This document shows positions 23,601-34,362 of a stretch of DNA of 64,000 nt, in pieces. Made by a program: the position numbers and the translations under genes. Position 1 is the first letter of the stretch. Each line of letters opens with the position of its first letter. Under the pieces are notes generated by a model, which was not told where the DNA came from, searched no databases, and was given only the letters and a program-made list of their open reading frames with translations. This DNA comes from Phallusia mammillata (taxonomy: Eukaryota > Chordata > Ascidiacea > Phlebobranchia > Ascidiidae), in assembly GCA_003260075.1 (NCBI GenBank), contig QLIY01000070.1, positions 124,001 through 188,000 on the forward strand, written 5' to 3'.

Positions 23601-26600
23601 CTGCAAATGACGACAAGAGAATTCTCTTTGTGGCCGTCGGTCCCTGGCACAGTGAATGCAGCATATTTTGCCTGGACAAGCTTGAAATAAGGTACAACAA
23701 GACTATGTTATGATCGAGAAATTCAAAGCTAAGGGTCGATATAAATTGGTGTGATCTACTTGCAGTGCGACTTTCCAAGGAGCTTCGTACGCTGAATTCT
23801 CAAAAAAGGTTCAAGATCGTGTGATAGGGACGAAAAACTCGGCGGCTATGGTTGGTTTGTGTGACGTTTTCACTTCGTTTGTCTTTTATCTAGTTACTCT
23901 TGCAAGAAAACGAAACTTTAACACTTGTGGTTACATTTCACTAAAATTTCCAAGATGAGTTTTTAAGTAATTTTTACTCTGTTGAGATGTGGGTGACATC
24001 AGATTTTCCCAGCATTTCCATTACTATAGTACTTGATCAAATTAGTATAGTCCATACAGGGGGGGGGGCACTTCGTTTGTCTTTTATCTACTTACTCTGC
24101 AAGAAAACGAAACTTTAACACTTGTGGTTACATTTCACAAAAATTTCCAAGATGAGATTTTTAAGTAATTTTTACTCTGTTGAGATGTGGGTGACATCTG
24201 ATTTTCCAAGCATTTCCATTACTATAGTACTTGATCAAATTAGTATAGTCCATACAATTACTGCAATACATTAGCCTATACTAAAAGTTTTGGAACTGGG
24301 ACTAATAGCCTTTTTCGCTTGACACATGTACAGTCTCAAAAAAGGTTCGGGATTCGCACTCGGAGCTTCCTGGGTTCGAACCCCGTGGAAAAAACATCAT
24401 GTCAATTCCCTTTTTATTTCATATTTTTTATTCCTTATTACACCACAGATATACGACGCACGGACAGGTCAGAAAATTCAAACGCTGGAACGAAGAGACC
24501 TTGCTAGTCTTTACTCGCGGAACAGGGCGACGTTCTCCTACGATGACGAACTGGTGTTATCAGATGGTTTATTGTGGGACGTTAGAATGAGCGGAGATCA
24601 ACCAATCCACAAATTCGACAAATTTAGTAACAAAGTTTCCGGCGTTTTTCACCCGCAAGGGGTGGAAGTAATCATCAACACAGAGATCGTATCCTTTTTT
24701 AATCATTTTAGTGTTATAAGCTCGCCTACCACAGCGAGCACATACTGTTTTTTTCTTTCTTTTTTGCGAAAATTTTGACAGTTTGTAGTTTGTTGAACTT
24801 TTGTACTCCCAGCAATTAACCCCCTTTTCATAATTGGGCCGTATGTTTAAGAGTAAAATAAAATGCTAAAGAAAATTATTTTGTTCGATAATGAACAACA
24901 AACATTGTAACTAAATCAAGGTGCATAACATTTATTGCAGTCTTTCATATTTATGGTGACGGTAATTCACATATCTGACGTATAAAAAAGCGAATCAAGA
25001 ACTTCATGCATGGGAATACATATTCATTCTACAATGCAGAAAAAAACTGAACTGGTTGGCCGCCTTGCCGCCATTTCTGTTTTATAATTGTCGTCACAAA
25101 GTTGACCTCCAGACAAGGCAATTCTGTTTTCGTTTTTTGACGTCCTGTTCCTTAACATACTAATTTGAAACAAAGTGGGATTTACGCAACTACCATCTGC
25201 TTAACACTGTACCGAGCATTGATGACTGCACGATTCGCTTCAACAACACTGGGACGGTTATGTTTGCAGGTAAAGGTTGCAGTTTGTTCAAAGCGTATTT
25301 TTCGCTCTGTGAGGTGAAAGCAAGTTTCAACCTTTTTCGTATGTTTCTTAGCACAAACTGTCAACCACCATTTGGAAGAGGAGTTTGAGCTGGAAGACTT
25401 AACCTCAAACTCCAAGACTTTCCAGACCATCGACGCACAACAATACTGCCCACTAAGCGTCACCGACACTAAGCAAGTTATCAACGATTTCGCTGTGGAC
25501 GGAAAGGACAGTAACATTGCAGTAATCGAGGTAGGATGGGTTAATTACGCACATTTACCAAACAAACTATTTTTTTAATGACAATTTGTTAAATATGCAA
25601 CCTGGCGGACGAAACGCTTGTTCAGTATTTTCATATCGCACACAGTAACTTAGTTTGTAAACAGTGGTTAGACGGCCAACAAAGCACAGTAATAAAGATG
25701 GTGCATGACGTGGCATAGTATATAGAAGCCCCATCGGTTAAGGGTAAATAAGACCAAATGGTAATACTATTTTAATTACCAACCCCAACCCAATCGACAT
25801 TTCAAAAGTCATCGCAACAAAAGGGCCACCTTTTCTCTGCAGAGACAAACCAACGAGCCGGATTGGGACCAGCCTTCAGTGAGCGTTTGTCGATTGTATG
25901 AGATTGGACGTTTAAGAGGTGAGTAACGCTAGTTGCTTGGGTTTGATATGCATACAAAGCACGTAAATAAAAAAAGCAACCCTGGAACGGTATTGAATAT
26001 AGATAATTGGTCCAGAAACGAAAATAAAAATATTCTCTCAGCCGTGAACTTCTGAAAACAGAGTCATCGCGTAGAATGTTGGTATGGGCGATTTTTGAGG
26101 AAGATGAATTAACTTGCAATCCTGAATTGCCCCAGTAATAAAGCGTTTAAACTTTAAAGCTTACAGCTGTGACCTTAGTTTTCCGTGCCGCCTTATTGTC
26201 GTATGTCGTGGTGTTCACTGCTATGTACACCAACGGAATCAATACACTGAAGTATAACTTGACTCTTACTTAAACACAGAAGTTTACTTTCACCCATTTT
26301 TCTAACAAACTGTACATCTCAATTTCCCTGTTAATTAGGCGAAGATGAGGACGAGGAGGAAGACGAAAGAAACATGGGAGGGGACGAAGATGAAGAAGAT
26401 GGGAATAATGAAGATGATGATGACGACGACAATGACGCAGATGATGACGATGGGGATAGCAACAGTATGTCTTTTTCTAGCTTCAGTGGTTTTTCATCAT
26501 CAAACATGGGATTCAGCGACGAGGGATCAGACGCTTGGTCCACGTTGTCTGATGACGAGGGTCGTTTTGAGGGTGAGCCAGGGCTTAATATGTGAAGTGT

Positions 26601-27271
26601 TCCTGCTTTTTGAACTGTTTGTTAGTCGCTGCTCACTAAACCACATTGCCAATTTATGCGGTTACAATTTGGTCTAGTGATGTACCCAAGCTGTCGAATT
26701 TTGTCGATAATTTGGTTGCGGCTAGAACTTTTAAAAAAAATCGGCCGAAACCTTATGGCCTTATGTATTTGGCCCGATTGAGGCGGGTTCAGTGCATCAA
26801 TAATGTGGTCTTAAGCAGTGGTTTCCAATCTATATTAACACAATTCTTCTTTCACAATTCAAAACATTTTCATTCCTCCCAATAGACTACATAGTAAATG
26901 CTAAACTGCACAAAGATCATGTAAAATTGGATTTTTTTTAACTTGACAAGTGATATTTCGAGAGCTGTGTCTATTTACAACCATGGACAAATTGAAGTAA
27001 ATTCCACTGGTCTATGTCGCTTACTTTCTGTCACAAAACGCATAATCCAGTGCTTCTTAACCTTAGGCGCTTGTTTGTTTTTTTCAAACTAAAAGGTGTT
27101 TCGCCGATGACGTCATGTACTGTATGATTAACGTAAGAAACGCTTCCAATTTTACAAAGAAAAAACGGATCTAAGCATGAACCGTTTATAACATTTGGCA
27201 AGCTGTTAGATTTTTGTGCTTTTTTAGAAGATTCGGATTCGTCGAGTGAACCTGATGAGTATTCAGTATGA
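14653..27271 (+). CDS. DCAF1: DDB1- and CUL4-associated factor 1 (substrate receptor)
   Basis: Thirty exons join in frame to 1494 aa, close to human DCAF1 (1507). Exon starts: 14653, 15415, 15572, 16246, 16451, 16910, 17088, 17472, 17681, 17872, 18072, 18232, 18466, 19450, 19631, 19811, 20105, 20548, 21336, 21637, 22240, 22865, 23480, 23766, 24449, 25176, 25352, 25843, 26339, 27228. The N terminus includes [10 protein letters not shown] and helical-repeat sequence. A LisH motif ([15 protein letters not shown]) lies near residue 860. WD40 repeats span about 1040-1400 and carry two WDxR boxes, WDVR at 1249 and WDLR at 1287, which in this family contact DDB1. The tail is strongly acidic (exon 29) and ends [10 protein letters not shown]. 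The family recruits substrates to the CRL4 ubiquitin ligase in the nucleus. Most introns use GT-AG; the exon 4 donor (GTT|gtagtt) and exon 26 acceptor are weak. Confidence 0.95.
14971..15218. mobile_element. Probable hAT-type MITE in DCAF1 intron 1
   Basis: It starts TAGTGATGTACCAAGTCGGC and ends in ATTCGGTGTCTCTA, roughly inverted. The interior is rich in TTCGGC/GCCGAA and resembles the clearer element at 15800. No convincing target-site duplication was found, so the edges are approximate. Confidence 0.5.
15800..16195. mobile_element. hAT-type MITE in DCAF1 intron 3
   Basis: Ends TAGTGATGCACCGAA and TTCGGTGCATCACTA are perfect inverted repeats. The 8-bp flanks gttgtctc and gttgtcac match at 7 of 8. 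The 396-bp interior has no transposase. It fills most of intron 3. Confidence 0.85.
18654..18770. repeat. Duplicated ~52-bp segment around ten G (DCAF1 intron 13)
   Basis: The segment ending in cagtacactggagc occurs before and after the ten-G run at 18706-18715. The exons on both sides are unaffected. Confidence 0.85.
18922..19324. mobile_element. hAT-type MITE in DCAF1 intron 13
   Basis: Ends TAGGGATGTGCC and GGCCCATCCCTA are inverted repeats. They are flanked by a perfect 8-bp duplication ttaaatgt. The interior is dominated by GCTCGG/CCGAGC words near each end and has no coding capacity. Confidence 0.9.
20717..20861. repeat. Duplicated ~67-bp segment around a G run (DCAF1 intron 18)
   Basis: The segment beginning ctttcttcagggttcccgcg is present before and after the G run at 20784-20794, with at least one substitution (gttatag/gttatgg). 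Confidence 0.85.
21881..22279. repeat. Duplicated ~195-bp segment including start of DCAF1 exon 21
   Basis: Copy one (about 21881-22074) contains the intron end and the first bases of exon 21 and stops at the ten-G run (22075-22084). Copy two (about 22086-22279) continues into the complete exon, which starts at 22240. The copies differ by several substitutions and small indels. Only the second copy belongs to the gene model. Confidence 0.85.
23871..24255. repeat. Duplicated ~187-bp segment around ten G (DCAF1 intron 24)
   Basis: Sequence starting cacttcgtttgtc is repeated after the G run at 24059-24068, with differences such as ctagttactcttgc versus ctacttactctgc. No exon is affected. Confidence 0.85.
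24330..24398 (+). mobile_element. 3' part of a tRNA-derived SINE in DCAF1 intron 24
   Basis: Contains a pol III B-box-like core (GGGTTCGAACCCCG) followed by GTGG and an A-run. It aligns with the 3' half of the more complete SINE at 52799-52900. The A-box half is missing. Confidence 0.6.
26675..26802. mobile_element. Short hAT-type MITE in DCAF1 intron 29
   Basis: It begins TAGTGATGTACCC and ends GGGTTCAGTGCATCAATA. The 8-bp flanks atttggtc and atgtggtc match at 7 of 8. At 128 bp it is the shortest member of the TAGTGATG family seen here. Confidence 0.7.
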
Positions 27272-27445
27272 CCAGGAATGCGATGGCAAAGAAAAATCGT
27301 GTTACTTGGATGGCAGCACTATTCTGGATGTGTATCAGTCTTTGGCGACGGAGCGAGTGAAGAAAGAACTGTGGGTATAGTTCCGTGGTGATCCTGTCGT
27401 GGCCTTTTAGTACTTTCTTTTAGAATCAATTCTGCACAATTCGGG

Positions 27446-27451
27446 AATAAA
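27446..27451 (+). terminator. Likely DCAF1 poly(A) signal
   Basis: AATAAA 175 nt after the DCAF1 stop codon and before the convergent homeobox gene. It is the first canonical hexamer in the 3' flank. Confidence 0.5.
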
Positions 27452-27604
27452 TCACGCAAGATATAAAAACGATGGTGTATTTTCACATGCGAGTGCCACA
27501 GTTGCAGTATTTGGGTCAGTACAAGGCTTTAGGTTTACAGAAATGCTAAAAGCCGAGTGACAGCAAATTGACTATAGGTTTTCTTGTTGTTCCGCTGGTC
27601 GAGG

Positions 27605-29458
27605 TCATGTACGTTCACGTTTCAACTTCATCCGTCTGTTTTGAAACCACACTTTGATCTTTGAAAACACGAAACGAAAGTTACTTGTTTGTTGCTTAAT
27701 ACAATGTGGCCAAATTGAAAATAGAACTCCTATCTAGCTGAAGAAACAATACTTTCATTTTCGAATGCAGTAAATAAAAAACAGACGTTTGTTGCTCAAA
27801 ACAAGATTGCCCAATTCAAAATAGAAATTCTATCTAGCTGAAGAAATGACACTTTAATCATAGTAACAGAAAATGTTTTTTTTGCTTGAGTCAAGGTTGC
27901 CTGATTTAACATGGCTCAAGAATTAAATAAGCTCCAAAGTACACCACATTTAAGATGAACACATATTTTCTACAGGTACGTATGTATTGTGTATACCTGT
28001 CGTTCAGTGAGGTTTAATTTTAAAGCAAGCTCGTATCTTCTCAGTCTCGTTAGGTAATGATTATCCGCAAAGTCCGCCTCCAACTGCTGAATTTGGGTTT
28101 GCGTAAACGAGGTTCTCTCCTTTTTGCGCGTCTCCACTGGTTTCTCTACATCATGACAAAATAGTTATCACATCGCAGAATCACTTTTTTCATAAAAAAT
28201 GTGTTGTATAATTCATAGCAAAGGACCCTGCGGTTCCAACTTTTTCAGTCTTAACGCTAAAATTATTAAAAATTGAAGTGCAGTAGCATGACTGTACTCG
28301 CTTGTTGTAGTTACCTGCAACCCCACCTCTATACCATCAAACGTGAAGTCTGAAAGAGGTAAACTGGCGGAGCGCAGGTTAATACGCAATATGAGACAAT
28401 ACTGTTTTTGTTTGCAGTGTGTGTGCGCGCGTAACAATAGCTGTTTGTTAATTGTTACGTTAGAAACGCGTTAACAATAGAATACAAATCTGCAAAAACA
28501 GAATATGCAACGCTACGTAAAGTTGTTTCTCTGCTGACGAGACTAGTATACCAGTGTGTCTAATATGCAATGAAACACTAGCTAAACAACAACAAAAAGT
28601 CGAATGTCATAAGACTAAAAACGTTTTGCATTTTATTTTAAATTTTAAAACGACTTTGTGGCTCCCAGTGTTTTTTTACTACGTGAAACTGGTCCGAGTG
28701 GCTCTTTGAGTAGTAAAGGTTGGCGACCCCTGAGCTAAGGCTATGTCCTGCAAGCCCGAAAAAAAAATTTATTACCAAACAACTAGAAGAAACATTACGC
28801 CTATATTATACTCTATCGTGGCTTACATAAAACTGCGACATACTATTTTGAATAATTTGCCTATCAGTATGGACATTAACAATTTACGTCAGACCTGGTG
28901 AGGATGTTGATGAAATGCAGGGAACTTGGCTATCTATGGCGCTTGGAATTCCCGGTGCGAAGTTCTGCCAGTATTGGTCTGCTTCCACCTTCACCAGAAA
29001 CAGTTCTGATGGAAACGCAAAAGGTATGACGAAAAGTTCAAACAGAAAATTACCTGCGGACTGTGGTTGTCCAGTGGAAACTGTGAGGGATAAACATCAA
29101 AGTTTGTCGGGTAGATTTCTAAAAGCAAAAACTGTTTTCATATGTTGAATCACATCTTCCGTTTAATATCTGCGTTTTCAAAATTAGTTCCATTGATGGA
29201 AGCAATCATTGTGACTAACTACCTTCCAGTTTCGACGTTCTCCCATTACCTGAACGCTGGTGCATGAATCGATACCAGGAAAACAAACGACATTAATTAC
29301 GGCTCCAACTAACCTGGCTAAATTAAGGTTGATAACGTACCTGATGGCAAAAGGTGACTGCTGGGTTCGTACGGCTGGTGACATGTCGTAGCTATGCATT
29401 CTCCGTTTGTGCAACAGTTCTGACTGGGATAGTATGGAGTTGGGCCTGCGTCGCACAT
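27605..29458 (-). CDS. Mox/Meox-like homeodomain protein (short)
   Basis: Five exons on the minus strand join in frame to 159 aa: 29458-29341, 29118-29054, 28988-28895, 28145-27997, 27658-27605. The last two encode a full homeodomain. Its first part has [19 protein letters not shown] and [11 protein letters not shown]; its recognition helix is [13 protein letters not shown]. The intron falls between homeodomain positions 44 and 45. The [10 protein letters not shown] and LTERQ stretches resemble Mox best, while helix 3 has L where Meox has W, so family placement is tentative. The stop follows the homeodomain almost directly. The first three exons were inferred from an ATG, open frames and matching splice phases; exon 3's acceptor is the least certain. 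It would be a nuclear DNA-binding regulator. It converges on DCAF1, with 333 bp between the stops. Confidence 0.8.
27689..27930. repeat. Imperfect ~100-bp tandem repeat, 2-3 units
   Basis: Units share ttgttgct...aaaatagaa and tctatctagctgaagaaa, at about 27689, 27789 and 27885. The third is more diverged. It lies in the homeodomain intron of the Mox-like gene. Confidence 0.7.
28360..28740. mobile_element. Diverged relative of the 52331/56450 transposon
   Basis: Order and content match the middle of the elements at 52331-53684 and 56450-57531: tggcggagcgcaggtt, gtgtgtgcgcgcgtaaca, acaacaaaaagtcgaatgt, gtggctcccagtg and aaaggttggcgaccc. I found no clear ends. It lies in intron 3 of the Mox-like gene. 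Confidence 0.65.
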
Positions 29459-30400
29459 ACTGTCTTCGAACTAATTTCAAATAATTCCAACTATTTATTA
29501 ACCATTTCTTGTACACAAGAGTCTCTACTGTGTGGATTGCGCTTTGAATAGATCACTGCCCAATACAGAGCCATCACCGCTGACGAATAAAAAAGAGCGC
29601 AACAACTGCAAAAGTAGGTGACGGTTTGTCAAGGTCTGTCTGCAGTTTGACGAACATTGCGCCAGTTGCAAATTGACGAGACTGTTGCGTGGACACATCA
29701 CAACGTATGTTTGACCGGTGGGGACGTTTTTTGGGACATTCTTGATTACATACAAGTACCAGGAAATGAAAAAAATGTACTGCACAAGCACACATATTTA
29801 TAAAATGCTTAACACACATGTACAACACTTACAGCGCGATTATTATTACCCTGTTTGCAAAAATGCCTGATTTTCATATATGTAATTCAAATACATGCAA
29901 TATAAACTTCCTAGCAGAGCACACAAGCAGGCAGTAATTTTGATTGGGTAAAAAACGATATTAGCATAAACGCGGACCAGCAGTGTTCATATCCCATAGT
30001 TTCCTTTTTAACTGAGGCCGTTTCGCATAGTTTCGCGCAATCGTTGATCGTTTATAAATGACAAAATGGTCCACAGCAAACGCTATACAGCCAAAGCGGA
30101 GATCACGATTAGTGCAAAGTCATTGTGTACAGATAGTGTAAGAAAGACAAAGATACAGAGACACCCACACAAGACGACGGTAAGTATAAACAGTCTGGGA
30201 AAATACATTCTAAAAGTGCATTTTTCTATTGCAATGAATAGTTCTATTAAACACAGTCATCCCATTATAGGTGTTAGTAAAATATTGCTCTCATTTTAAG
30301 TAATTGAATTCAAAGCACACTTTATGCTGTTGACATGCACTCAGTTCGATTACAATACATGACTCATAGGCAATGGCAGTGATTGAAGCATATTTACTTT
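29459..30400. other. Spacer between Mox-like gene and ALG10
   Basis: AT-rich, no exon chain or RNA gene recognised. It should contain the promoter of the minus-strand homeobox gene and the 3' end of ALG10. Confidence 0.5.
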
Positions 30401-32130
30401 TTACCAAATTATTCGCTGTGGTTCAGAAAGATCAGGCCATGCAAATGTCTTTTGAAGGAAAACCATAATAGTAAAGGCATTGACACAAACATGCAACAAA
30501 ATTTCTAGCAGCAAAGTCTTTCTTGTCTGTTCCTTTAAATGCAACCTGATAAGAATGTATGGCAAGATAAAATAGCGAAATTCAATCAGTCTATGCATTG
30601 CCAACACTGCCACGATGCATGCACCAAGCACTGTTTTTAACAAGGTAGCATTTGTAATAGAGATGCTGTCATTAATACTCCAAAATGCATAAATGTATAC
30701 AGGTATTACGCAGTACCTGAACACAAACCTTCCCAAAATCCAGCGCCACAAATAAAACACATAGTGACGGTTGTCAGCAAGCATGTAGGGATGTTCGTAA
30801 GTGTGAAAAGCCAAGACATACAAACTGGCCACAGCCGATGTTATGCATAAAGCTTTGTGCTTTTGCACTGCAGCAACAAATCGCTTGATCTTATCCATTG
30901 TTATCAGCACCGGAGATGAGAAAAATAGCATAAACCCAGAGAAATACAGAATTTGAGCCAAGTGCAACACAGCTTTGTGACTGTCCTTATCACCAACAGC
31001 AACCCCATTGTTGACATAAACAAATAATCCAAAACATATGACCACAACTGCATATGGCCATATTAACAATCCGATGGTCAACAAGTGCTCCAATACCAGA
31101 AGATATCGAACAACAAACAGCATAACTTTGGCAAGAAATCTAAATATATATTTGTTATGAAAAAACAACTACTAAAATCATTAAACTGACAAACATACCT
31201 GGCAAATTTGTCCTTTACTTCTGCAGATGTTTTGATTTTTTCCATTTCTGATAAATCATCAATATGCTTAGCCACAATGGTCCCAGCCATAAAGATTGTC
31301 CACACCACATTTGTTTGACGAAATATGATAGATAGTGCTGATAAGATACTGGCAACTCTATGTTGCCCCTTTAGGCAAAACAAGTAAGCAGCAAGGATAA
31401 GAAATGTTGATCCTGGCTCAGTGTAGTACAAGAATGAGTAGAAGTAAAGCAGTGGAAACAATCCAATAACCAAAGCACATAATTTGAGGTCCACATCTTC
31501 TTCTTTACCTTTCTTCTCCTGTTGGTATTGATAAATGCATTATTTGATCATGAATCAGAAATTTTAAATGGACAAACTAGGCACAGACTTACTACCAAAA
31601 CAAAAAGGTAAGCCAATCATGAAAACAATACAAACCTTGGATTCGTTGGTTGACTTCCACAGTTCCAATAAAATATTGTATGATAAAACCAATACAAGAG
31701 TGTTGTAGACTATATTCAGAAATCGTAATGCCCAAACACTACAAGCATTTCCCACAAACAGAGATGGAATGAGGGATACAATGAAAGATCCAATATACAT
31801 TCCAGGGAGGGTTGTAATTTTTGGATCCCACTAAAAAGCAATTGAAAAATCCATTAAAATATGTTAACTAACAAAACACATTTACAAATTTTAGCTTGTA
31901 AGCTAGTTTTAAACAGGTGAAAATTCGATTACCAAAGCTTTACACGAAAAACATACCTCTGCGAAGTTTTTGTTGCAAAATTGTTGAGCTTGAGGCACAT
32001 GAAAAATTTCGTCGATGAAAGGTGTAGGTTGCGCATCATAAATAATTTGAAACAAGACAGAAGTAACAGCAGCATATCCAGCTACCAACCACCACATGTT
32101 CTTGGTTAAATCCGGTTCATTTAATTGCAA
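30401..32130 (-). CDS. ALG10: Dol-P-Glc alpha-1,2-glucosyltransferase
   Basis: Four exons on the minus strand (32130-31957, 31830-31636, 31518-31199, 31139-30401) give 475 aa, against 473 in human ALG10. Conserved blocks include FIDEIFHVPQAQQFC, WDPKITTLPGMY, FLYYTEPGS, IFRQTNVVW, LADNRHY and LIEFRYFILPY. The protein ends KTFAWPDLSEPQRIIW, as in animal ALG10. Many hydrophobic segments fit a multi-pass ER membrane protein. The enzyme adds the last (third) glucose to the lipid-linked oligosaccharide before N-glycosylation. All three introns are GT-AG and phases agree. Confidence 0.95.
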
Positions 32131-32269
32131 AAAGCACTATGCACAACCCTAATCAAAAGTTGCACAGGTTGCGTTGACGTAGAGTCGTAGACCAGAATGT
32201 ACACACTTTAACGCCGCCGCTCGAGGATACGAGCAAAACCTGCGCCGGAGGGCATAGGCCAGGGGTTCT

Positions 32270-32602
32270 TAACCAGGGGTACGTGTACCCCTTGGGGTTA
32301 CGAAGCACTAAAACAGGGGGTACGACATGCAGGGTGAAATCATACCGTATTTAGGCATATTTGTAAAGAATGCGTAACAAGTTACTTTGTTATATGTCTA
32401 AAACGGGTTGATTTTGTACTACTTACAATACTGTTTTAATGCATGCATCCAACACGCAAGTTATAAATAGCTATTATTAAAATTATGTTGATTCCAATTA
32501 TTACGATTTTATTAACTTCCGTCGGCTATTTTAGACCGGGGGTACGAGAAAATTTTATGAAAGCTCAAAGGGTACGAGCGCTAAAAAGGTTAAGAAACAC
32601 TG
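32270..32602. mobile_element. hAT-type MITE, 333 bp
   Basis: Ends CAGGGGTTCTTAACC and GGTTAAGAAACACTG, with a perfect 8-bp duplication gcataggc on both sides. Near each end the words GGGGTACG/GGGTACGA recur. No coding capacity. Confidence 0.9.
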
Positions 32603-32621
32603 GCATAGGCCTACTTTAGAA

Positions 32622-32939
32622 CAGGGATGTGCAACCTGCGGCCCGCGGGCCAAACGCGGTCCGTTGATTAAAGGTGTGCGGCCCACGGAAAAGCTGGAAA
32701 TTTCTAATTTACTGGCAAACGATTCTAATTCTCTTATATTTTTAAGCAGATTTATGCGCCTGGCGATATTTTTCTGCGACCTGGCAATAATGCGGCTAGA
32801 AATAAGTGCGAATTTTACTTGTCAACTCAATATACGCATATTTGGTATGCAACAAAGTAAAATCTACTTGTGGTGCGGCCCGCGATCTGATCATGGTAAT
32901 TGTATTTGGCCCCACAATGACAAAGGTTGCACACCCCTG
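32622..32939. mobile_element. hAT-type MITE, 318 bp
   Basis: Ends CAGGGATGTGCAACCTGCGG and AAAGGTTGCACACCCCTG, with a perfect 8-bp duplication ctttagaa. Interior contains TGCGGCCCGC and GGCCCCACAATGAC. Related to the element at 33701. Confidence 0.9.
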
Positions 32940-33060
32940 CTTTAGAAATTGAAATTAGAAAAGGGTCATTTAAATTTTAAATTTGTACTACTTATTGTGT
33001 TGTAGGCCTACCTGATCTTTACACCGAAACAACACATTAATTTATTAGTCTTGCAACTTC

Positions 33061-33282
33061 NATTTGGTATGCAACAAAGTAAAATCTACTTGTGGTGCGG
33101 CCCGCGATCTGATCATGGTAATTGTATTTGGCCCCACAATGACAAAGGTTGCACACCCCTGCTTTAGAAATTGAAATTAGAAAAGGGTCATTTAAATTTT
33201 AAATTTGTACTACTTATTGTGTTGTAGGCCTACCTGATCTTTACACCGAAACAACACATTAATTTATTAGTCTTGCAACTTC
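33061..33282. repeat. Single N followed by an exact 221-bp duplication
   Basis: Bases 33062-33282 repeat 32840-33060, including the right end of the MITE. The N at 33061 marks the join. Read as an unmerged contig overlap. Confidence 0.9.
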
Positions 33283-33700
33283 TCATTAGACTTATAGAAG
33301 GAAATGCAAAGTATATTTCGGTTTGACCAGAAACAAGCTTAAAAATCGGTGGTAGGTTAATAAATACCGCATGTTACCGCATGTGACTGCATGTTATCAC
33401 ACAACAGGAAGTTGTGAAGGACTTGAATATGCTTTTACGAAAATTATAATTTTGCGGACTTTTGAAAGCGCTGACGGCTAAAGCTAGTCGGGTTGGGTAA
33501 GGGTTTGTAATTGAAGTAATACCATAATCTGGCCTAACTTGTCTTATCACATTTCACACACAATGCAGTATTCTAAACGGAATCCCATCTGGTATGATGC
33601 GGTAACATGCGATCACATGCGGTATAGTACCACCCCTTAAAATGACAATAATCTAGCTTCTTCTATAGTCAATTTTACAAGTTGTTTTGTTTATTTAAAT

Positions 33701-33997
33701 CAGGGGTGGGCAACCTGCGGCCCTTGATTAAAGGTGCGGCCCGCAGAGACACTTGGATTTTAAATATCCTGGCAAACGAGTCCAATTATTATATATTTTT
33801 TAGCGGATTAGTGCGCCTGGTGGTATTTTTCTGCGACCTGACAACATGCTGCGAGAATCAAATGCGAATTTTACTTGTAGTAAGGGATTTTTAGTATGCA
33901 ACGAGTAAAATCACCTTGTGTCAATATAAGGTGCGGCCAGCCATCTAATTATTGCAATTGTAATTGGCCCCACAGTGACGAAGGTTGCCTACCCCTG
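33701..33997. mobile_element. hAT-type MITE, 297 bp
   Basis: Ends CAGGGGTGGGCAACCTGCGG and AAGGTTGCCTACCCCTG. The flanks atttaaat and atttaaac match at 7 of 8. Same family as the element at 32622, more diverged inside. Confidence 0.85.
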
Positions 33998-34362
33998 ATT
34001 TAAACCCTCATTGTTCAGTGGTTTGCATAATATTGAGTTGATTTTATATTTTGCTTGGAAAAAGAAACTATAGCGAACCCATTGCACCATACCAATCATC
34101 CAACCGGAACAAAATTTTTGAAAAAATTTTGAGTGCATGCATCGATGGCCGGCGTATAATCCTGTTGACTATCCCATCAAGTCATTTTTCATTCTCGAAG
34201 TCGCTTTCTCGTCCGTTTAGTTTAACCACAATTGAGTTCTGAGTTTCATCAGGAAATCTTATTTAAACCTGCTACACGTAGCCTACTGCAACATAACATG
34301 GACATCAAAAACAACCAATAAGTTTACTTGTTACGTTAAAATCGTTTTTTTAACAACAAAAT

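Larger units (their letters stand above)
32131..34362. other. MITE cluster upstream of ALG10
   Basis: Three complete hAT-type MITEs and one assembly duplication fill most of this spacer. No gene is seen. Frames at 32664-32945 and 33682-33894 are inside the MITEs. Confidence 0.7.

Noticed and set aside
24330..24398. Functional tRNA gene
   Set aside because: Only the B-box half is present and no acceptor stem or A-box can be paired; it matches a SINE instead.
26331..26543. Ser/Pro-rich minus-strand frame
   Set aside because: It is the shadow of the acidic tail of DCAF1 exon 29.
28213..28437. Minus-strand frame starting [10 protein letters not shown]
   Set aside because: It lies inside the diverged transposon at 28360-28740 and its neighbour, and the splice phases of the homeobox gene exclude it.
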